64,000 bases of DNA, taken from Drechslerella dactyloides. Taxonomy: Eukaryota; Ascomycota; Orbiliomycetes; Orbiliales; Orbiliaceae. Of this stretch, positions 43,310 to 55,302 are shown one piece after another. The position numbers and the translations under genes were made by a program. The stretch lies in NCBI GenBank assembly GCA_020064725.1, contig JAGTWJ010000006.1, forward strand, positions 868,001 through 932,000. Reading direction: 5' to 3'. Each line of letters opens with the position of its first letter. The first letter of the stretch is position 1. The notes below the pieces were generated by a model. The model did no database searches. It saw only the letters and a list, made by a program, of their open reading frames with translations, and was not told the origin of the DNA.

Positions 43310-45803
43310 TCGGTTTTCTCTCGTTTTCCTTTCTTTCCGCCAGCGGGTTATTTTTGGGGGTATATATCATATTTAGAATTTTAGTGCAGCCCAGCGGTGG
43401 GCCCGTTTGTGTCTTTGCTCGGTCATCATTTTTGCATAAAGGAAGAGGAGGAGGCGTCGTAACCCGTCGCGAAAGGGTTGTTGAAATGACATTTTGTACA
43501 AGTATGGATTAATAGCCTTTCAAATACGTGCACCCGGTCATTGGTCTTTCACGTTTTCTTTTCCCATCCGGTCGAAGCTTGGGACAATCTCCCCTGTTGA
43601 TAAGAGGCAGCTGCATCCACGCACACGGAGGGTAGCGTCGGCACGATCTCGGGCAGCAGGAGTTGCACTTGTGTTTTGTACAGCGGCAGATAACAGCAAG
43701 TCGAGCTTTGGGCGCGGATTGCCAATGCGATGCAACCGCATTACATATCGGAGCTAGGCGCCGGGGGGGCAGAGAGCTCGGAAGACCGAAGGAGTCAATC
43801 AAAGTAATCGGAACGACAGAAAATTTTAATTTTGTTCGATGCCCTGCACGCAGCTTGCCTGGGTTAGAATCCAAGCTTTGCAAGGCTCGATGCGAGCGAG
43901 CGCGCGTCGCAATTGGTGTATGGAAGCAGCGTGGCCGACCCGACAGCCAATGGCATGGGAGCGCCGCTTGGGGGCGAGTCGACTTTCACATGTCAGAAAT
44001 TTAAAATTATGTGCACGCAAGCCGGACCCACCGCGTTATGTAATAGCTATAGCTGGGAGATACTATGGGTATAATATGAAAAAGTCGATGGGATAAAACC
44101 CTCTTTGAACAAAAGTAGCGTTCCGGCCAGCCGTTGGGATACGAGGCTTGGGACTTTCCCTTATCGGCGGCGGTCCACGTCTGCGATCGACCAATCGCAA
44201 GCCCGGCTGGCGGAGAGATAGCTGGGCTGGAGCTTGCCGGGCGCCCGCCGTGCACCGTCCTTCTTTGAAGTGGCCCGCCCCGAAGTTTACGACGGCGCTG
44301 GATGAGGAAGCCGGAATGCGCGCACGCATGCATATGGTGCTACGCTGGGCGTACATTTTTTTTATCTGTCGCCGTTCGCGTTCCCGGGGCTTGATATTTG
44401 AGAATGTTCGCAACGTCAGTTCTAATGGCTGGGTTTCTTTTCTTTCTTTCTTTTTCTGGGATAAACGCATGTGTGACAAAACCTCGAGGCCGCGGTCGAG
44501 ATGCCTAGGTAATTGTGACTCCGCGATACCGATCGTGATCACTTCGTCAGCATTTTATAGTTTCCCACTGCTATCCATACCTCGAAGCCGAAGCTGCATG
44601 TCGTAGCTGGAAATTACACAGAGCCTGTCCGAATGGCAAGCTAGCCAATGCATTGCAGCATGCATCCATACGTGCATCTATTCATGCAGCCAGGCCGTTT
44701 GCACGGACGGACGTGCATGTCGGAAAGTTCTACCCCTCGTGTCGAGGCTGAATCCTTCCAATGAACGGGTTGCTGATAGCATCGAAAGAATCATAAACAG
44801 GCTACCCGAGATGGCCCCTGCTCAACGTCAGAGTACCTGCAAGTACATACGTAACTTGGCTTGTGTTCCCAAAGATGATACCTGTTCCGACGAATATAGT
44901 TCTACCAACCCTCGTCCGTTCCATTTTTTTCCTACGGTGAAACAACATCCCAACAATGCAATGAATGAACAGCGCAGGGCTGGTGGCTGGCTAGTATACT
45001 AGCTTGTCGCCTCGAGAACCTGGCCTCGCGGAAAAAAGAATTTTTCCTATTCTCAGATCCTGGCTGCGAGGTGAATCCCAAGCTAACATGTGCCCGGGAG
45101 GATTCGACGATAGCGTACGACGAGCACGCTAGCACGCCATGTGCGTCCGTCGCGTCGCTGTCGTTTGCTGTGGCCGGTGCCTGGGAACGAACGCATATGC
45201 ATCCGAGGTGCGAGATTATTTTTAATCCGGCTCGAGCTCGTATGGAAGCGGACGTGGTATCTGTGGGTCGTTGGAATTCCAGGACGCATCCAGCGCCGGT
45301 ATCTACAAGTGTATTCACCTTTCCCCCTTCCCGCCACCGCTAGGTACCCTACCTGGCCAGCTAGTGGAATGCCTCCCCTCTCCTCTCCTCGCCCTCGATC
45401 CCGATCCCCTCCGTCACAAGCTCGTGGCGGCTCGACGGGTAAACTTTTTTTTTTTGCTGCTTGCGTGTGTATAAGTAGGGCTGCGGCCGCCCACCCCCCC
45501 TCCTCTGCTGTTGGGGGCTCTTTTTTTGCTTTGCTATAGTATTGCCAATTGTCCATATATCTTGCGCACCGCTAACAGACACGCTTATCTTATCGGGCGC
45601 TGCTGCTGCTGCTCGCCAATTTGCATGTGATTGACCACAATACAACAAACAACTATATCTCGCGCATCCCTTCGCACCCCTCCAGCCCTACGTCATCGGC
45701 CGCCGGACGAGTATATTACTTTCCACTCTCCCCTCCCAATCGACAGAGCCAAACACCCGGAAACCCATCTAGACATACCCACTAGATCCTTATATACTCA
45801 GCC
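43310..45803. other. Long gene-poor region between the transporter and CAP20-like genes
   Basis: I see no supportable gene in 2.5 kb. Frames of 100-160 codons lack domains and family resemblance. It contains a CTTT-rich run at 44434-44457, a T-run near 45446-45454, and many GCATGC and TGCATG words (for example near 44326 and 44656). An unspliced non-coding RNA or a lineage-specific gene cannot be excluded. Confidence 0.55.
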
Positions 45804-46447
45804 ATGGCGACCAACGGCGAGACTCAGCCCCACAGCGTCTTCTTCAGCCATCTCGGCTCCCTGCCCGTCGTGAGCGACGGCGTAACTTACTTCAAGGGTG
45901 TGTAGTATATACTCCGCCACGTATCCAATTGCCTTCTGATAGAGCTAGCTGACAAGGCCAATGCTGCGCGACAGGCCACCCGGTCGGACAGCGGTCGATC
46001 TCGATCTCGCAGTCCGTGTTTGACACCTTTGTCAAGCCCTTCACGCCGTACTTTGCCAAGGCCAACGTCTACGCCGGGCCGTACGTCAGCAAGGCCGACC
46101 ACCTCGCCGACTCGGGCCTCGTCAAGCTCGAGGAGCGGATACCGCTGGTCAAGGAGCCGACGGAGAAGCTCAAGGAGCGGCTGACCAGCACGAGCGCCTT
46201 CCACGTCGCCCAGGACGCCCTGGCGTTCGGCAACGAGAAGAAGGACTACGCGCTCAAGGTCTACAGCGACGAGTACAATAAGATGAGCGGCGGCCAGGGC
46301 GGCCTGCTCCCCGCGGCCAAGGCTAGCGTTTCGGCGACCTACATTCTGTCCACGCAGACGATCGGGTGGTTGACCACGTACTTGGTCGTGAAGAAGAAGG
46401 AGGCGGAGGAGGTCATGGCGGAGAAGAAGCCGACGACCACCCAGTAG
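45804..46447 (+). CDS. cap20: CAP20/perilipin-like lipid-droplet protein
   Basis: A fungal perilipin-type protein that coats lipid droplets. Homologues studied in Colletotrichum (CAP20) and Metarhizium (MPL1) affect lipid storage and appressorium function. Exons are 45804-45897 and 45975-46447, giving 188 residues, near the family size. The joined core reads SDGVTYFKGHPVGQRSISIS, then FDTFVKPFTPYFAKAN, VSKADHLADSGLVKLEERIP and LVKEPTEKLKER. The segment YILSTQTIGWLTTYLVVKK near the end is the hydrophobic stretch, and the protein ends in a Lys/Glu-rich tail. It sits alone between two of the longest gene-free stretches in the window, which may carry extended regulation. Confidence 0.93.
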
Positions 46448-48254
46448 CTCTACACATGACGATGCTATATCTATTCTCTCCCTCCCTTCGAGCGATTGCG
46501 ATTGCGAATGCGTACGATTGCTTTCCTTTTTAGCTAGGCTCGTTGCTCTCTCTCTTTTTGTTTCCTCCGGTTGGACCTGGGATGCTTATATAAACTGTAC
46601 TGTGTACTTTTTCTTGCGCGGGTCTGGGTTTTTTTGGAGCTAGGGCTAGCGGCCGGTCGGTCGAAAGATTCGAGTCGGCGGTAGCCGTGGATATCTACGC
46701 TGGGCGAACTTTTTGGTATTCTTTCCTTTAAAAAATCCCTTTCTTTGCTTTTTTCAGTTGTAATTAGATTGGAATAAATCACCACCTTCTCTTCTCTGGA
46801 TTGCGGCCGGGGAGTTCCTGGATTTTTAACTCTCGAATCGAGCTGGGGCCCTGCCTAGCGCTCGTTCGCTGGCGTGTACATTTACATACGTGTTGGCCTG
46901 AATTCTAAGATGCATGTGAAATGAGTCGATGAAATAACACGGTGGAGGATCCCACGAGCACAGCCCTGTCGCCGAGACAGCAGGCAGATAGTCGGTGCTT
47001 TCGGTGCGATCTGGCCCGACATGCTTGTACGCATGCATGCTCGGACGTCGCACTGCGCATTGGTTACATACGGCGGTCACGGTCGCGCTTTTCCGGCACC
47101 AAGGAAGCTTCGACGGCAGATCGATATCGTAGAACATCTTGGCCAAGACGTTCGAACGGTTGTACAGCCACGCTGCAGCTGCGGGTGTGGGGGAAGCTCG
47201 GCCGGATCTTGATTACGGTGCTGCAGCGAGTTGATTCGCCGAGGCGAAACACACCATGTGGCCGCGTCCGTTCGCGAGACACGGATGGATAAGGGCATTC
47301 GAGTCGTGCGAGATGCAGCATGTCATTCTAATATTTTCTGGAGTGAATGAGTGAAATACGATCTCGTCGACGGACGCGCAGCTAGAGCTCGGGGCGCAGC
47401 AGGCGATCGGGACCCATCGGTGCAAAGCAACCGGATGACATGACAGCATGTGGATAACGTGATGCTTCCTCTGCTGGAGCTGCCCCGGCTGTGGACGTGC
47501 ATGCTGGACGCCCTGTTGCAGAAGTGCGGTCAGGCCATGCGCGATAATTGCCATTGCCCGTCTCATATCGATTACCCGCGCACTGCCCTCTCGCGATGGT
47601 CTCGCGGGTGGGGCCATCCTCTTGCTGAAGCCAGGCTGCAGCTCGCCAGCGCAGCTTGGCCCACCCGCGGACGCCATTCGATACTGCGCAACTTCGATCA
47701 TTCGACACGGCAGACCAGCCGAATCCTGGAGAACGGACGGAGGAGGCGAGCTGGGCAGCCGATGCTTGGCCCGCTGCGCACGATGGACTGCTTGGACTGC
47801 TTGCCCAGCGGGGCTCGGCCAGGTGCCGACGTTCCGGCCGCAGGTGCAGGCTGGGCAAGTAGCACAGACAAGGGTCACAGAATGTGCGCCTGACCGGCCG
47901 GTTTCTTCGCGCTCCATCCTGCGCCGGCCTGTTCCATTGACGCCCGAAGCAAATCTTCGCGCAGCGGCGGCGGCGGACGGCAGTTGGCAGCTTTGGTGGT
48001 GACGTCGCTGTTTGCGTCCTTTGTTCAAAGGCTATTTAAACCCCGCTGCCCGCACTGGCTCTAGGCCCATCCGATCGATCTCATCTCTGCTTGTATTCGC
48101 TTCATCCGACTCGAAACCCGGTCGACTCGTCTCCGCCTTATCGCATCGTCGCACAGCTCATCGATAGCTAAGTCCTCAGTACTAGTCCCGAGACTAACTT
48201 AGTACCTACAAGCTACCACCACCTTTGGTATCAACCCGCCCAACTTGAATCGCA
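46448..48254. other. Gene-poor region between the CAP20-like and stomatin-like genes
   Basis: No supportable gene in 1.8 kb. The frame at 47213-48028 on the minus strand is Ala/Arg/Pro/Cys-rich without domains and I did not accept it. A TATA-like box lies at 48032-48041. Confidence 0.55.
48032..48041 (+). promoter_or_regulatory. TATA-like element of the stomatin-like gene
   Basis: CTATTTAAAC lies about 215 bp upstream of the start codon, followed by a C/T-rich leader with many TC words. The position fits a core promoter with a leader of roughly 180 nt. Confidence 0.4.
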
Positions 48255-49354
48255 ATGGTCGACGGAAAGGCACCGCAGCTCCAGCCCGTGGGCTTCAATG
48301 GCGCCCGGGCCCCGGCTGCCTCCTCCACGCGCGGCTCTGAGGCCCCGCTCGTCGACTTCCAGCCGCCCCGCATCGAGGACCTCCAGCCCAGCTACGCCAA
48401 GCTGGTCCCCATGGCTGAGGACAAGCGCGAGAACAACTGGTACGGCAGCATGAGTAAGTAGCCGCTGTCCGATATGCTTATCGCTACGGACGTTCGCTAA
48501 TGGGTGTCTCACACACAGTCAGCGGCCTCGGTGTCGTTATCGGCAGCTTGGGTGCCATCCCCTGCTGCGTCTGCTTCCCCAACCCCTACAAGCCCGTCTC
48601 GCAGGGCAACGTCGGCCTCGTCACCCGCTTCGGCCGCTTCTCGCGCGCCGAGGACCCCGGCCTCGTCCGCATCAACCCGCTCTCCGAGAAGCTCATCATG
48701 GTCGACGTCAAGATCCAGATCTGCGAGGTGCCCCAACAGGTCTGCATGACCAAGGACAACGTCACCGTCCACTTGACCAGCGTCATCTACTACCACATCA
48801 TCGCCCCGCACAAGGCCGCCTTTGGCATCTCCAACGTCCGCCAGGCGCTCATCGAACGGACCCAGACCACGCTGCGACACGTCGTCGGCGCCCGCGTCCT
48901 CCAGGACGTCATTGAGCGCCGCGAGGAAATCGCCTCGAGCATCAGCGAGATCATTGAGGAAGTCGCATCAGGATGGGGTGTCAGGGTCGAGTCCATGCTG
49001 ATCAAGGACATCATCTTCTCGCGAGAACTGCAGGACAGCTTGTCCATGGCCGCGCAGAGCAAGAGGATCGGAGAGTCCAAGGTCATCGCCGCCCGCGCCG
49101 AAGTCGAGTCCGCCAAGCTGATGCGGCAGGCTGCCGACATTCTCAGCTCCAACGCCGCTATGCAGATCCGTTACCTCGAGGCCATGCAGCAGATCGCCAA
49201 GACGTCCGGCTCCAAGGTCGTCTTCCTGCCTGGTGCCAACAACGGGCCCTCGGTGCTCCAAGGCAACATGTTCTCGGACCCAGGCGAGTCGAGCCATTCT
49301 GCCGACGCCGGGCTCAACGAGGCCTTCAAGAGCCAGGTCCTGGAGAACATCTAA
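48255..49354 (+). CDS. Stomatin-like SPFH/band 7 membrane protein
   Basis: SPFH proteins form oligomeric rings on membrane microdomains and act on channels and membrane organisation. Exons are 48255-48453 and 48519-49354, giving 344 residues. A soluble N-terminus of ~68 residues is followed by the hydrophobic hairpin LGVVIGSLGAIPCCVCFPNP. The band 7 domain starts with YKPVSQGNVGLVTRFGRFSR and includes EKLIMVDVKIQI, TKDNVTVHLTSVIYYHI and GISNVRQALIERTQTTLR. The SPFH helix follows (RELQDSLSMAAQSKRIGE, then VIAARAEVESAKLMRQA). The end motif IRYLEAMQQIAKTSGSKVVF is typical of stomatins. No mitochondrial presequence is visible, so it is more like plasma-membrane or vesicle stomatin than SLP2. Confidence 0.95.
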
Positions 49355-50044
49355 AAGAGGCGGACGGATGCAAAATCGCCAGCAATCAAACTTGATTTGT
49401 GTTATGGATCGAAAGCACGTAATATATGAAACAATAACGTCCGCTGTAGTTCTGCTGCAGCTACGATAGGTGTCGGTTTAAGTTTTTTTTTTTTTTTTGT
49501 TAATTTTCTCTTCTCCTTCCGCCCAAGATTGAACCTGGGTCAGGCCGGCGTTCGGGTGTATTCAGCTGTTTTCACTACCAGTATGGCCCGCTCAATAGGA
49601 GCGTCTTAAATCATAATGTCTTTTCCGTTGCAATGTTCTTGTGTAAGGAGGCTTTATCTATTGCAATTTTCATTTTTGGTGTAAGGAAACCGCACGTGTA
49701 GTCTAAGGTTTCTCGTGAATTCGGTTATTGTATAACGAATAGTTTCCAAGTCCCGTGATTTGACAGAACCATATGCATCCTCGATGTGAAAGAAAGAATA
49801 ACTGACCCAGCAAAGTACATACACCCTGAGACGCCAGCGACATAAAATAGCGCCTCCCGTTTGCGAAAAAGCGACGACTTTTCATGGATAATTAAAAAGA
49901 AAGGCCATGCATGCCATGATACATGTAAGTGAAGGAGAATCAAAGAAAGGAACAGCGAAGGAAAAGAAGGAGCTATCCTCAGAGCGAAAAGAAAGAGAGG
50001 CAGTAGTAAAAAGTGGACACTGAGAATCCCTCACCAGCTCTGCC
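49355..50044. other. Intergenic region after the stomatin-like gene
   Basis: It holds a T16 run at 49483-49498, probably within the 3' untranslated region, and AT-rich DNA. I see no gene. Confidence 0.6.
49483..49498 (+). repeat. T16 homopolymer
   Basis: Sixteen consecutive T about 130 bp after the stop codon of the stomatin-like gene. Confidence 0.9.
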
Positions 50045-51103
50045 TCAGTCTTGGCGTGGCGGACCGGCGAGGAAGCCTAGAGCGGCTTCGTTTCCAACAA
50101 CCGTGGGCGTTCCGTTAATCAATTGAATGTGACCGGCCGCAACCGTATTTGGGTCCCAGATGGTCTCAACAAGGATGCGGGGGTTGTCTTCGTCAACTTC
50201 TTCCTCCGACTCCGACTCTTCTTCCTCATCACCACCATCGTCACCTTCATCACCACCAGTCACGCGTGTTTGGGCGATTACGGGCACAATATTTGGATTT
50301 GGACTTGTGGGGACGTTGAGCAATCCGGCAGCTTCGAGACCGCTGACGTACTCATAAAGCGTTTGACCTGTGAGAACCTCATCGAGCCCCATTCCTTCCG
50401 CGGCCCCATCGAGCCCCCCGAAACCGTCGCCATCGTCGTCGCTGAACTGGTCGCTAACGCCGTCATCCCTCTCGCCCCAGGAGTCGACATCGGTCATTTC
50501 TTCGTCGTGCGTCGCATTCGAGTCCTCGACAGCGGTGTCCTCGTCCTCGTCCGGGTCTTCATATATCTCAAAATTGCTACGGGTGCTGATTGGAAGGAAG
50601 GGGAACGAATCGACAGTGGCGAGAGAGATGACCTGGCGGAGACCTGCATATTCCTCGAAACCACTGGTGGCTTCTTCGTCGGCTTCATCGGCTCCGTCAA
50701 CGGCGGTGATCATTGGTGGCTCTTCGATCGATGGATCAGTTGCGTCTGTGGCGACGGTTGGCTCTTCTTCCCCTTCTTCCTCTGGAGCTGGTGGCCAGTT
50801 GATCGGTCCGTGATCCATGAGACGTGCACTGCGTCGGTGGGTCGAAGTGGTAGTGGAAGAGGAGGGGAGTAGCCTGTCGCTCTGGCTGAAGTAGGTGTCC
50901 GGGGACGCGGTCGAGGCTGAGGAGTTGGCCATGGCGGCTGAGGCAGCGGCGGCAGCCATTGCAGCAAGGCGAGCAGAGGCACGGACTGGCTTCTTGCCCT
51001 TGGTGTAGAGGGAGGTTGGTTGTCTGCGGGTGCGGTTTGGATGGAGTGAGCGTGAGGCGTCTCTGTTGGTGAGGAGGATGTGGGATGAGCCGAGTCGCAG
51101 CAT
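50045..51103 (-). CDS. Acidic low-complexity hypothetical protein
   Basis: A single frame of 352 residues that I do not recognise. The N-terminus has a basic part (RTRRQPTSLYTKGKKPVRAS) with an Ala run; the rest is rich in Asp, Glu and Ser. It is strongly acidic in residues 170-240 and again at about 290-315 (a D/E run). Between these, GMGLDEVLTGQTLYEYVSGL looks helical and ordered. The C-terminus (ILVETIWDPNTVAAGHIQLI) also looks structured. A mixed arrangement of ordered short motifs in acidic linkers would fit a nuclear or chaperone-type binding protein, but this is guesswork. The frame length and clean start support a real gene; it could also lack an N-terminal exon. It is divergent from sfi1. 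Confidence 0.6.
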   Translation of the reverse strand: MLRLGSSHILLTNRDASRSLHPNRTRRQPTSLYTKGKKPVRASARLAAMAAAAASAAMANSSASTASPDTYFSQSDRLLPSSSTTTSTHRRSARLMDHGPINWPPAPEEEGEEEPTVATDATDPSIEEPPMITAVDGADEADEEATSGFEEYAGLRQVISLATVDSFPFLPISTRSNFEIYEDPDEDEDTAVEDSNATHDEEMTDVDSWGERDDGVSDQFSDDDGDGFGGLDGAAEGMGLDEVLTGQTLYEYVSGLEAAGLLNVPTSPNPNIVPVIAQTRVTGGDEGDDGGDEEEESESEEEVDEDNPRILVETIWDPNTVAAGHIQLINGTPTVVGNEAALGFLAGPPRQD

Positions 51104-51787
51104 GGCGATGGCAGCGAGGGAAGTGGTAATGCTAAGCTACAGTGGTGATGGAGGAGTGGTTCTCGAAGCGACAGCGATTGGGTCGACTGGATGGATGAAG
51201 GGAGAATGGTCAATCCGTCATGTGCAGATGCAGCTGAACGAGAGATGACGATGGCCGATGTGATCTCACCCGATGGTCTGTCGTCTCTGCCCACAAAGCT
51301 CGCCGCCCGGCCGAATATTCGACGTGCTGGCCGGCGGGCGAGTGTGGGCGGCCTGACTCAGCACGCAGCGTCTCACGATGCGTTGCGGGCTGTTGCAGAT
51401 CGAACGGACACCGCCACATTTAAAGTCGATTACATAATCATGTGGCTAATGTGGCTGGTGAGCCGACCGTCGCGTGTTGACAGGCAACAACCAAAACAAA
51501 GGACAACACCGTCGTCGCCGCCCGCCCACCTGCCCGCCAGCCAGCCACCCCAATCGAGTAGTATCGCCATCATCCATCGCCATCGCCATCGATAACACCT
51601 CCCCACCACCGTCTCCTCATCCTCTCCCACGCGTCTCCGATCGATCGATCATGCGCCCGCCGGCTGCTGGTATGGGCGCCTAGGAAGCTTTCCAATACCT
51701 TCTCCGCTCCCCGCCTCGAGTTCGCTGCCGCTGCCGCCGTCGCCGTCGCTGGACACCAACGACCCTCATGGGCCCAGCTGGCCGTCC
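51104..51787. promoter_or_regulatory. Divergent region between the acidic hypothetical gene and sfi1
   Basis: A GC-rich interval with C-rich and CCAT-rich words near 51560-51590. No gene is seen. It includes both promoters. Confidence 0.5.
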
Positions 51788-54700
51788 ATGCCGCTCGACC
51801 ACCAACAAAACATCTTTGGCGTCAAACGACCCCTCCCCTCGCGCGTCGACCTCTCCCGTCAAGGTACGCCCGCCTCGCCCGCACTGTCCAGTCCGTGCTA
51901 TTTCCGCGCGCCCGAAAAGACCTGCCCCTAACCTGTCCTTGCTGTCGCCGTCGCAGAGATTGAACTCCTCCGTGAGATCGTGACCTATGCCTCCGTCATA
52001 CCTGAGACCACGCCCTGGAATGCCCTCTTCCACGCATACGATGTCGTCCTCCGGAAAAAAGGAATCGATGCCGCGCTCGACGATAGGTGCTTCCGGTTCC
52101 TCATGCGACTGGCCGAGGTCCAGGGTACTTCCTGGTACGACAGATATGCGACCTTGCTGTCCGTATGTAACTTTTCGCTGTCGCATATTGCCCTCATGTC
52201 GCTTGATCATATCGCGCTGATAATCTCGTTCTCCAGATGTGGCATTACGAAGTTCCCCCGGAAGAAGCCCCCTCGGCCCCGATGAACGACCCGCCCTCCT
52301 TCTCCTCCGGACCCATTTCCGCAAACATTGGCCCCATCACAATAACTTTCAAGGGTGCTTCCAAAGTCGCTGGCCGCGATGATCATGCCCTTAGGGTAGC
52401 GGCTCCCAATCCTAGGATACAGCCTCTGGATGACGAAGATGACGAAGAAGAAGCTAGCATTTCCGCGCCCAGAGTAGCCGCTTCCGGGAAAGAGAACATC
52501 CGCGTCAACAATGGCAGCAGTAGTCCCCACCCCAGTGTCCTGCAGCGGAGAAAGCTTCCCCCGAGTAACGAGGAGAGGAGGAAGAGAGAAAGGCTGGAGA
52601 AGATGAAGGCGGAATTCGCTTTCCCTACGTCTCTTTTCGAGACCACCTCGGATGCCGGACGGCCTCTCCCCACCGACGATGCAGAGCCTCACATCACCCG
52701 AGCCTCTTTCCTGAACGACGAAGATTTTGAAGATCAGAACGATGAGAACGAGAGCCCGGAGCAGACGGCTTACGTCCCTCCAATTCGGGACAAGGCCAAT
52801 TTGATTGCCGCCGCGGAGAAGGCCGTTGTTCGTTACAACAACAGGCAGATAGCCCTCGTCAGAGACATCACCCGGTACTGGAGGATGCGCGCTTATCGGG
52901 CAGTCGACTACCATCAACTCCAGTGGGACTTGGCCTGCAGCAAAGATCAGCGTGTCCTCGCCTCTCAAGTCTTGGACATATGGCGCGTCGCTCTTTACTG
53001 GAAAGAACTCGAAAGGCGAGTCGTGCAGCAGCGACAACGAGCGATCCTGGCGAGATGTCTGGATATATGGAGGATGAAGGCTGTCGTGAAGGCCCGGCGG
53101 AAAGAGACGATCAACCGCAACATACTGATGCGCAAGGTCTTCCGGGCGTGGAAGGCGCAGGCACAAAACACGCAGGACAAGCTGCGACGATTCCAGCTCG
53201 CGAACTGCCTACGGAAATGGCGACAGAGGCTCGCACAAAATCGCGCTCTGCAGGAGGTCGCGCAGCAGCGGTACGACCGCGACCTCAAATACAGAGCTTA
53301 CTGGACGCTATTCTACGGATTTTGTAACATACGAGCCCCGCGAATCAACGAGCTCCATCTCAAAAGGTCTGCGATTTCGCTAATGCGGAGTCGGCTCGCT
53401 GCTTTGAGGGAGAACGAAAGAGTTGCTGACGACTTGTACTGCTTTTCTCTTCTGAAGAAGTACCTGCGTATGTGGCATGGCGATCTCACATGGATCCAAG
53501 AAATCGCCGCCAAAGCTGACGAGGAGCGCCGATACATGCTGCTCTACAAGGGCATGCTCACGTGGAGACGGGAGGCGAGGTTTGCGCCGCTCGTCCGACA
53601 GCACCGGGACAACCACGATGCAAATCAAAGTACCGCTTTACTTGCGCTGTGGAGGAACCGCATGCGGCAGATCAAAGCTGCAGACCATGTCAACAAAATC
53701 AACGTGTTGAAAACGGCGCTGCGAACCTGGAGACTACATCTCCGGCTGAAGCTACACGAGAAATATGTCAAATCCGTGTACCTGAGCACTTGGTTTGATA
53801 AATATAGCGCCGCACTAGCGGATCGGTGCCACCAGTTCCACATGTGGAGGAGATGGTTGGAAGGCTGGCGGAGTCGCTTGAGGTCTCTCCGGGAGGCGGA
53901 AGCCGTCGCTGACGATGTCGTTGCGGTCACCGTCCACGCGAAACTAAAGTTAGCCGGTGTTCAGATGCTCCGCGCAAGGCTATCTCGGATGCAAGACCTG
54001 GAAGATCAGGCAGACCAGTTCCGGAGGAGAAAGTTGCTTACCGCAGCATTCAGCAATCTGCATCGCAAGCGGGAGCAACTGGATCAGATGAGGGCTTGGG
54101 CGACCTCTGCTGCGTGTTTCTTCGGCGCGCAAAAGTACCTGAAGATATGGGGCCAAACGATGGAAAAACATAAACGCCAGCACCGAAAGGAGGCATACAA
54201 CCAAGTTGTGAGAATCCGCAGCCACCGGATAAAAGCAGAAGCATTCAATGCGCTGCTGGCAAAGCATGACTCCGTCGCTGCGTTGGAGGTCACCGCTCAG
54301 GATTTCTTCGAGTCCGGCTGCCGGGTCCAGGCTTCTGGTATCCTGGTCAAATGGACGGAACGGCTGCGGGACATGCAGGAACTCGAGTCCCGTGCGATCG
54401 AGTTCCGGACTGCTCAGCTCAAAGAAAACGGTTTCGATGCAATGACCAGGAAACTTCAGGAAGTCTACGACCTATATCATCTTGCGGAAACCTATAATGA
54501 GATTTCTCGAAAAGACAAGGTTGCCGGCGTCTTCAAGAAGCTGCGGAATGCGCTCTTCCACCAGAAGCTGGAATCAGTCAAGGCGGACATGTTTAGAGAA
54601 AGAGCGGAAGCCAATCGACAGAAAGCTATGATCCGAACGTGGCACTGGCGCTGTCGGGAGAGGATCGAACAGCGCCTGGTCAACGACCAATTCAGCCGCG

Positions 54701-55302
54701 AGTTCGCGCTGGAAGACCAGAGACAGCTGGAAGATCTGAGACAACAGGAGCTGGTTGAAAATCAGTTGGCCCGCGAACAGCAGATAAGCTCGCACCGGCG
54801 CTCCCGAATTGGAGATCGCTCCATCATCGGCCCCGAGGGACTGAGCATGCTGGATGTTAGCGAATGGATAAAGTCCAATTCGGCTTCCGCTCCCGCTGCC
54901 CCTTCCAACAATATCTCACGCATGCCGCAAACACCCAGCGCGCGGGCAGCCAGAGCGCGAGCTCTGCTCGAGGGAAGGAATTCGGCAGCTCCGATCTCCC
55001 GGCTGAAACTCGTCTCGACAACACCCGCTGCATCACCGTCGCGGAAGTTCTCCAGAAGCATCGCGCCGTTCCGAAGGAGTATTTCGGGACGGGCCGATTT
55101 GCGCTTCACGCAGTCTCTTAGCAGTCGGCTGCGCGAAGAAATCAAGGAGGACGACGAACCGGACCAGTCAATCGCGTTCCTCAAGCGGATCGACTGGGAC
55201 GAGAACGAGCAGCTACCAAACGTTGACGAGGCGGAGGATGAGAATGCAAAGACGAGCGGAAGCACGACGGCCGTTGCGACTCACGATTCGCCTGGCCGGT
55301 AA
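51788..55302 (+). CDS. sfi1: Sfi1-like centrin-binding spindle pole body protein
   Basis: Sfi1 forms long filaments that bind centrin (Cdc31) and control duplication of the spindle pole body. Exons are 51788-51863, 51957-52162 and 52237-55302, giving 1115 residues. The N-terminal fold reads LLREIVTYASVIPETTPWNA, then LFHAYDVVLRKKGID and CFRFLMRLAEVQG, which is typical of filamentous fungal homologues. From about residue 290 the protein is one long helix of Sfi1 repeats, each with a hydrophobic-x-x-W-[RK] core (QVLDIWRVALYWKEL, RCLDIWRMKAVVK, KVFRAWKAQAQ, NCLRKWRQRLAQ, KYLRMWHGDL, ALLALWRNRM, TALRTWRLHLRL and more). The C-terminal ~200 residues are Ser/Arg-rich with SP sites. The start ATG at 51788 is the first in the right frame that I found; upstream in-frame codons remain open, so the true start may lie further 5'. 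Confidence 0.92.

Noticed and set aside
47213..48028. Minus-strand frame of 271 codons between the CAP20-like and stomatin-like genes
   Set aside because: It is rich in Arg, Ala, Pro, Cys and His with no motif, and covers the TATA-like and upstream region of the next gene. GC-rich DNA gives such frames by chance.
49520..49600. tRNA-like T-arm (GGTTCAATC on the minus strand)
   Set aside because: A T-loop-like word and a partial stem are present, but I could not form an acceptor stem or a convincing anticodon arm.
52207..53166. Minus-strand frame of 319 codons inside sfi1
   Set aside because: It is antisense to the Sfi1 N-terminal part and has no family features.
4556..55302. A functional chromosome-segregation gene cluster (TOP2, bir1, yen1, sfi1)
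   Set aside because: The genes are separated by unrelated housekeeping genes, are on both strands and share no visible regulatory motif.
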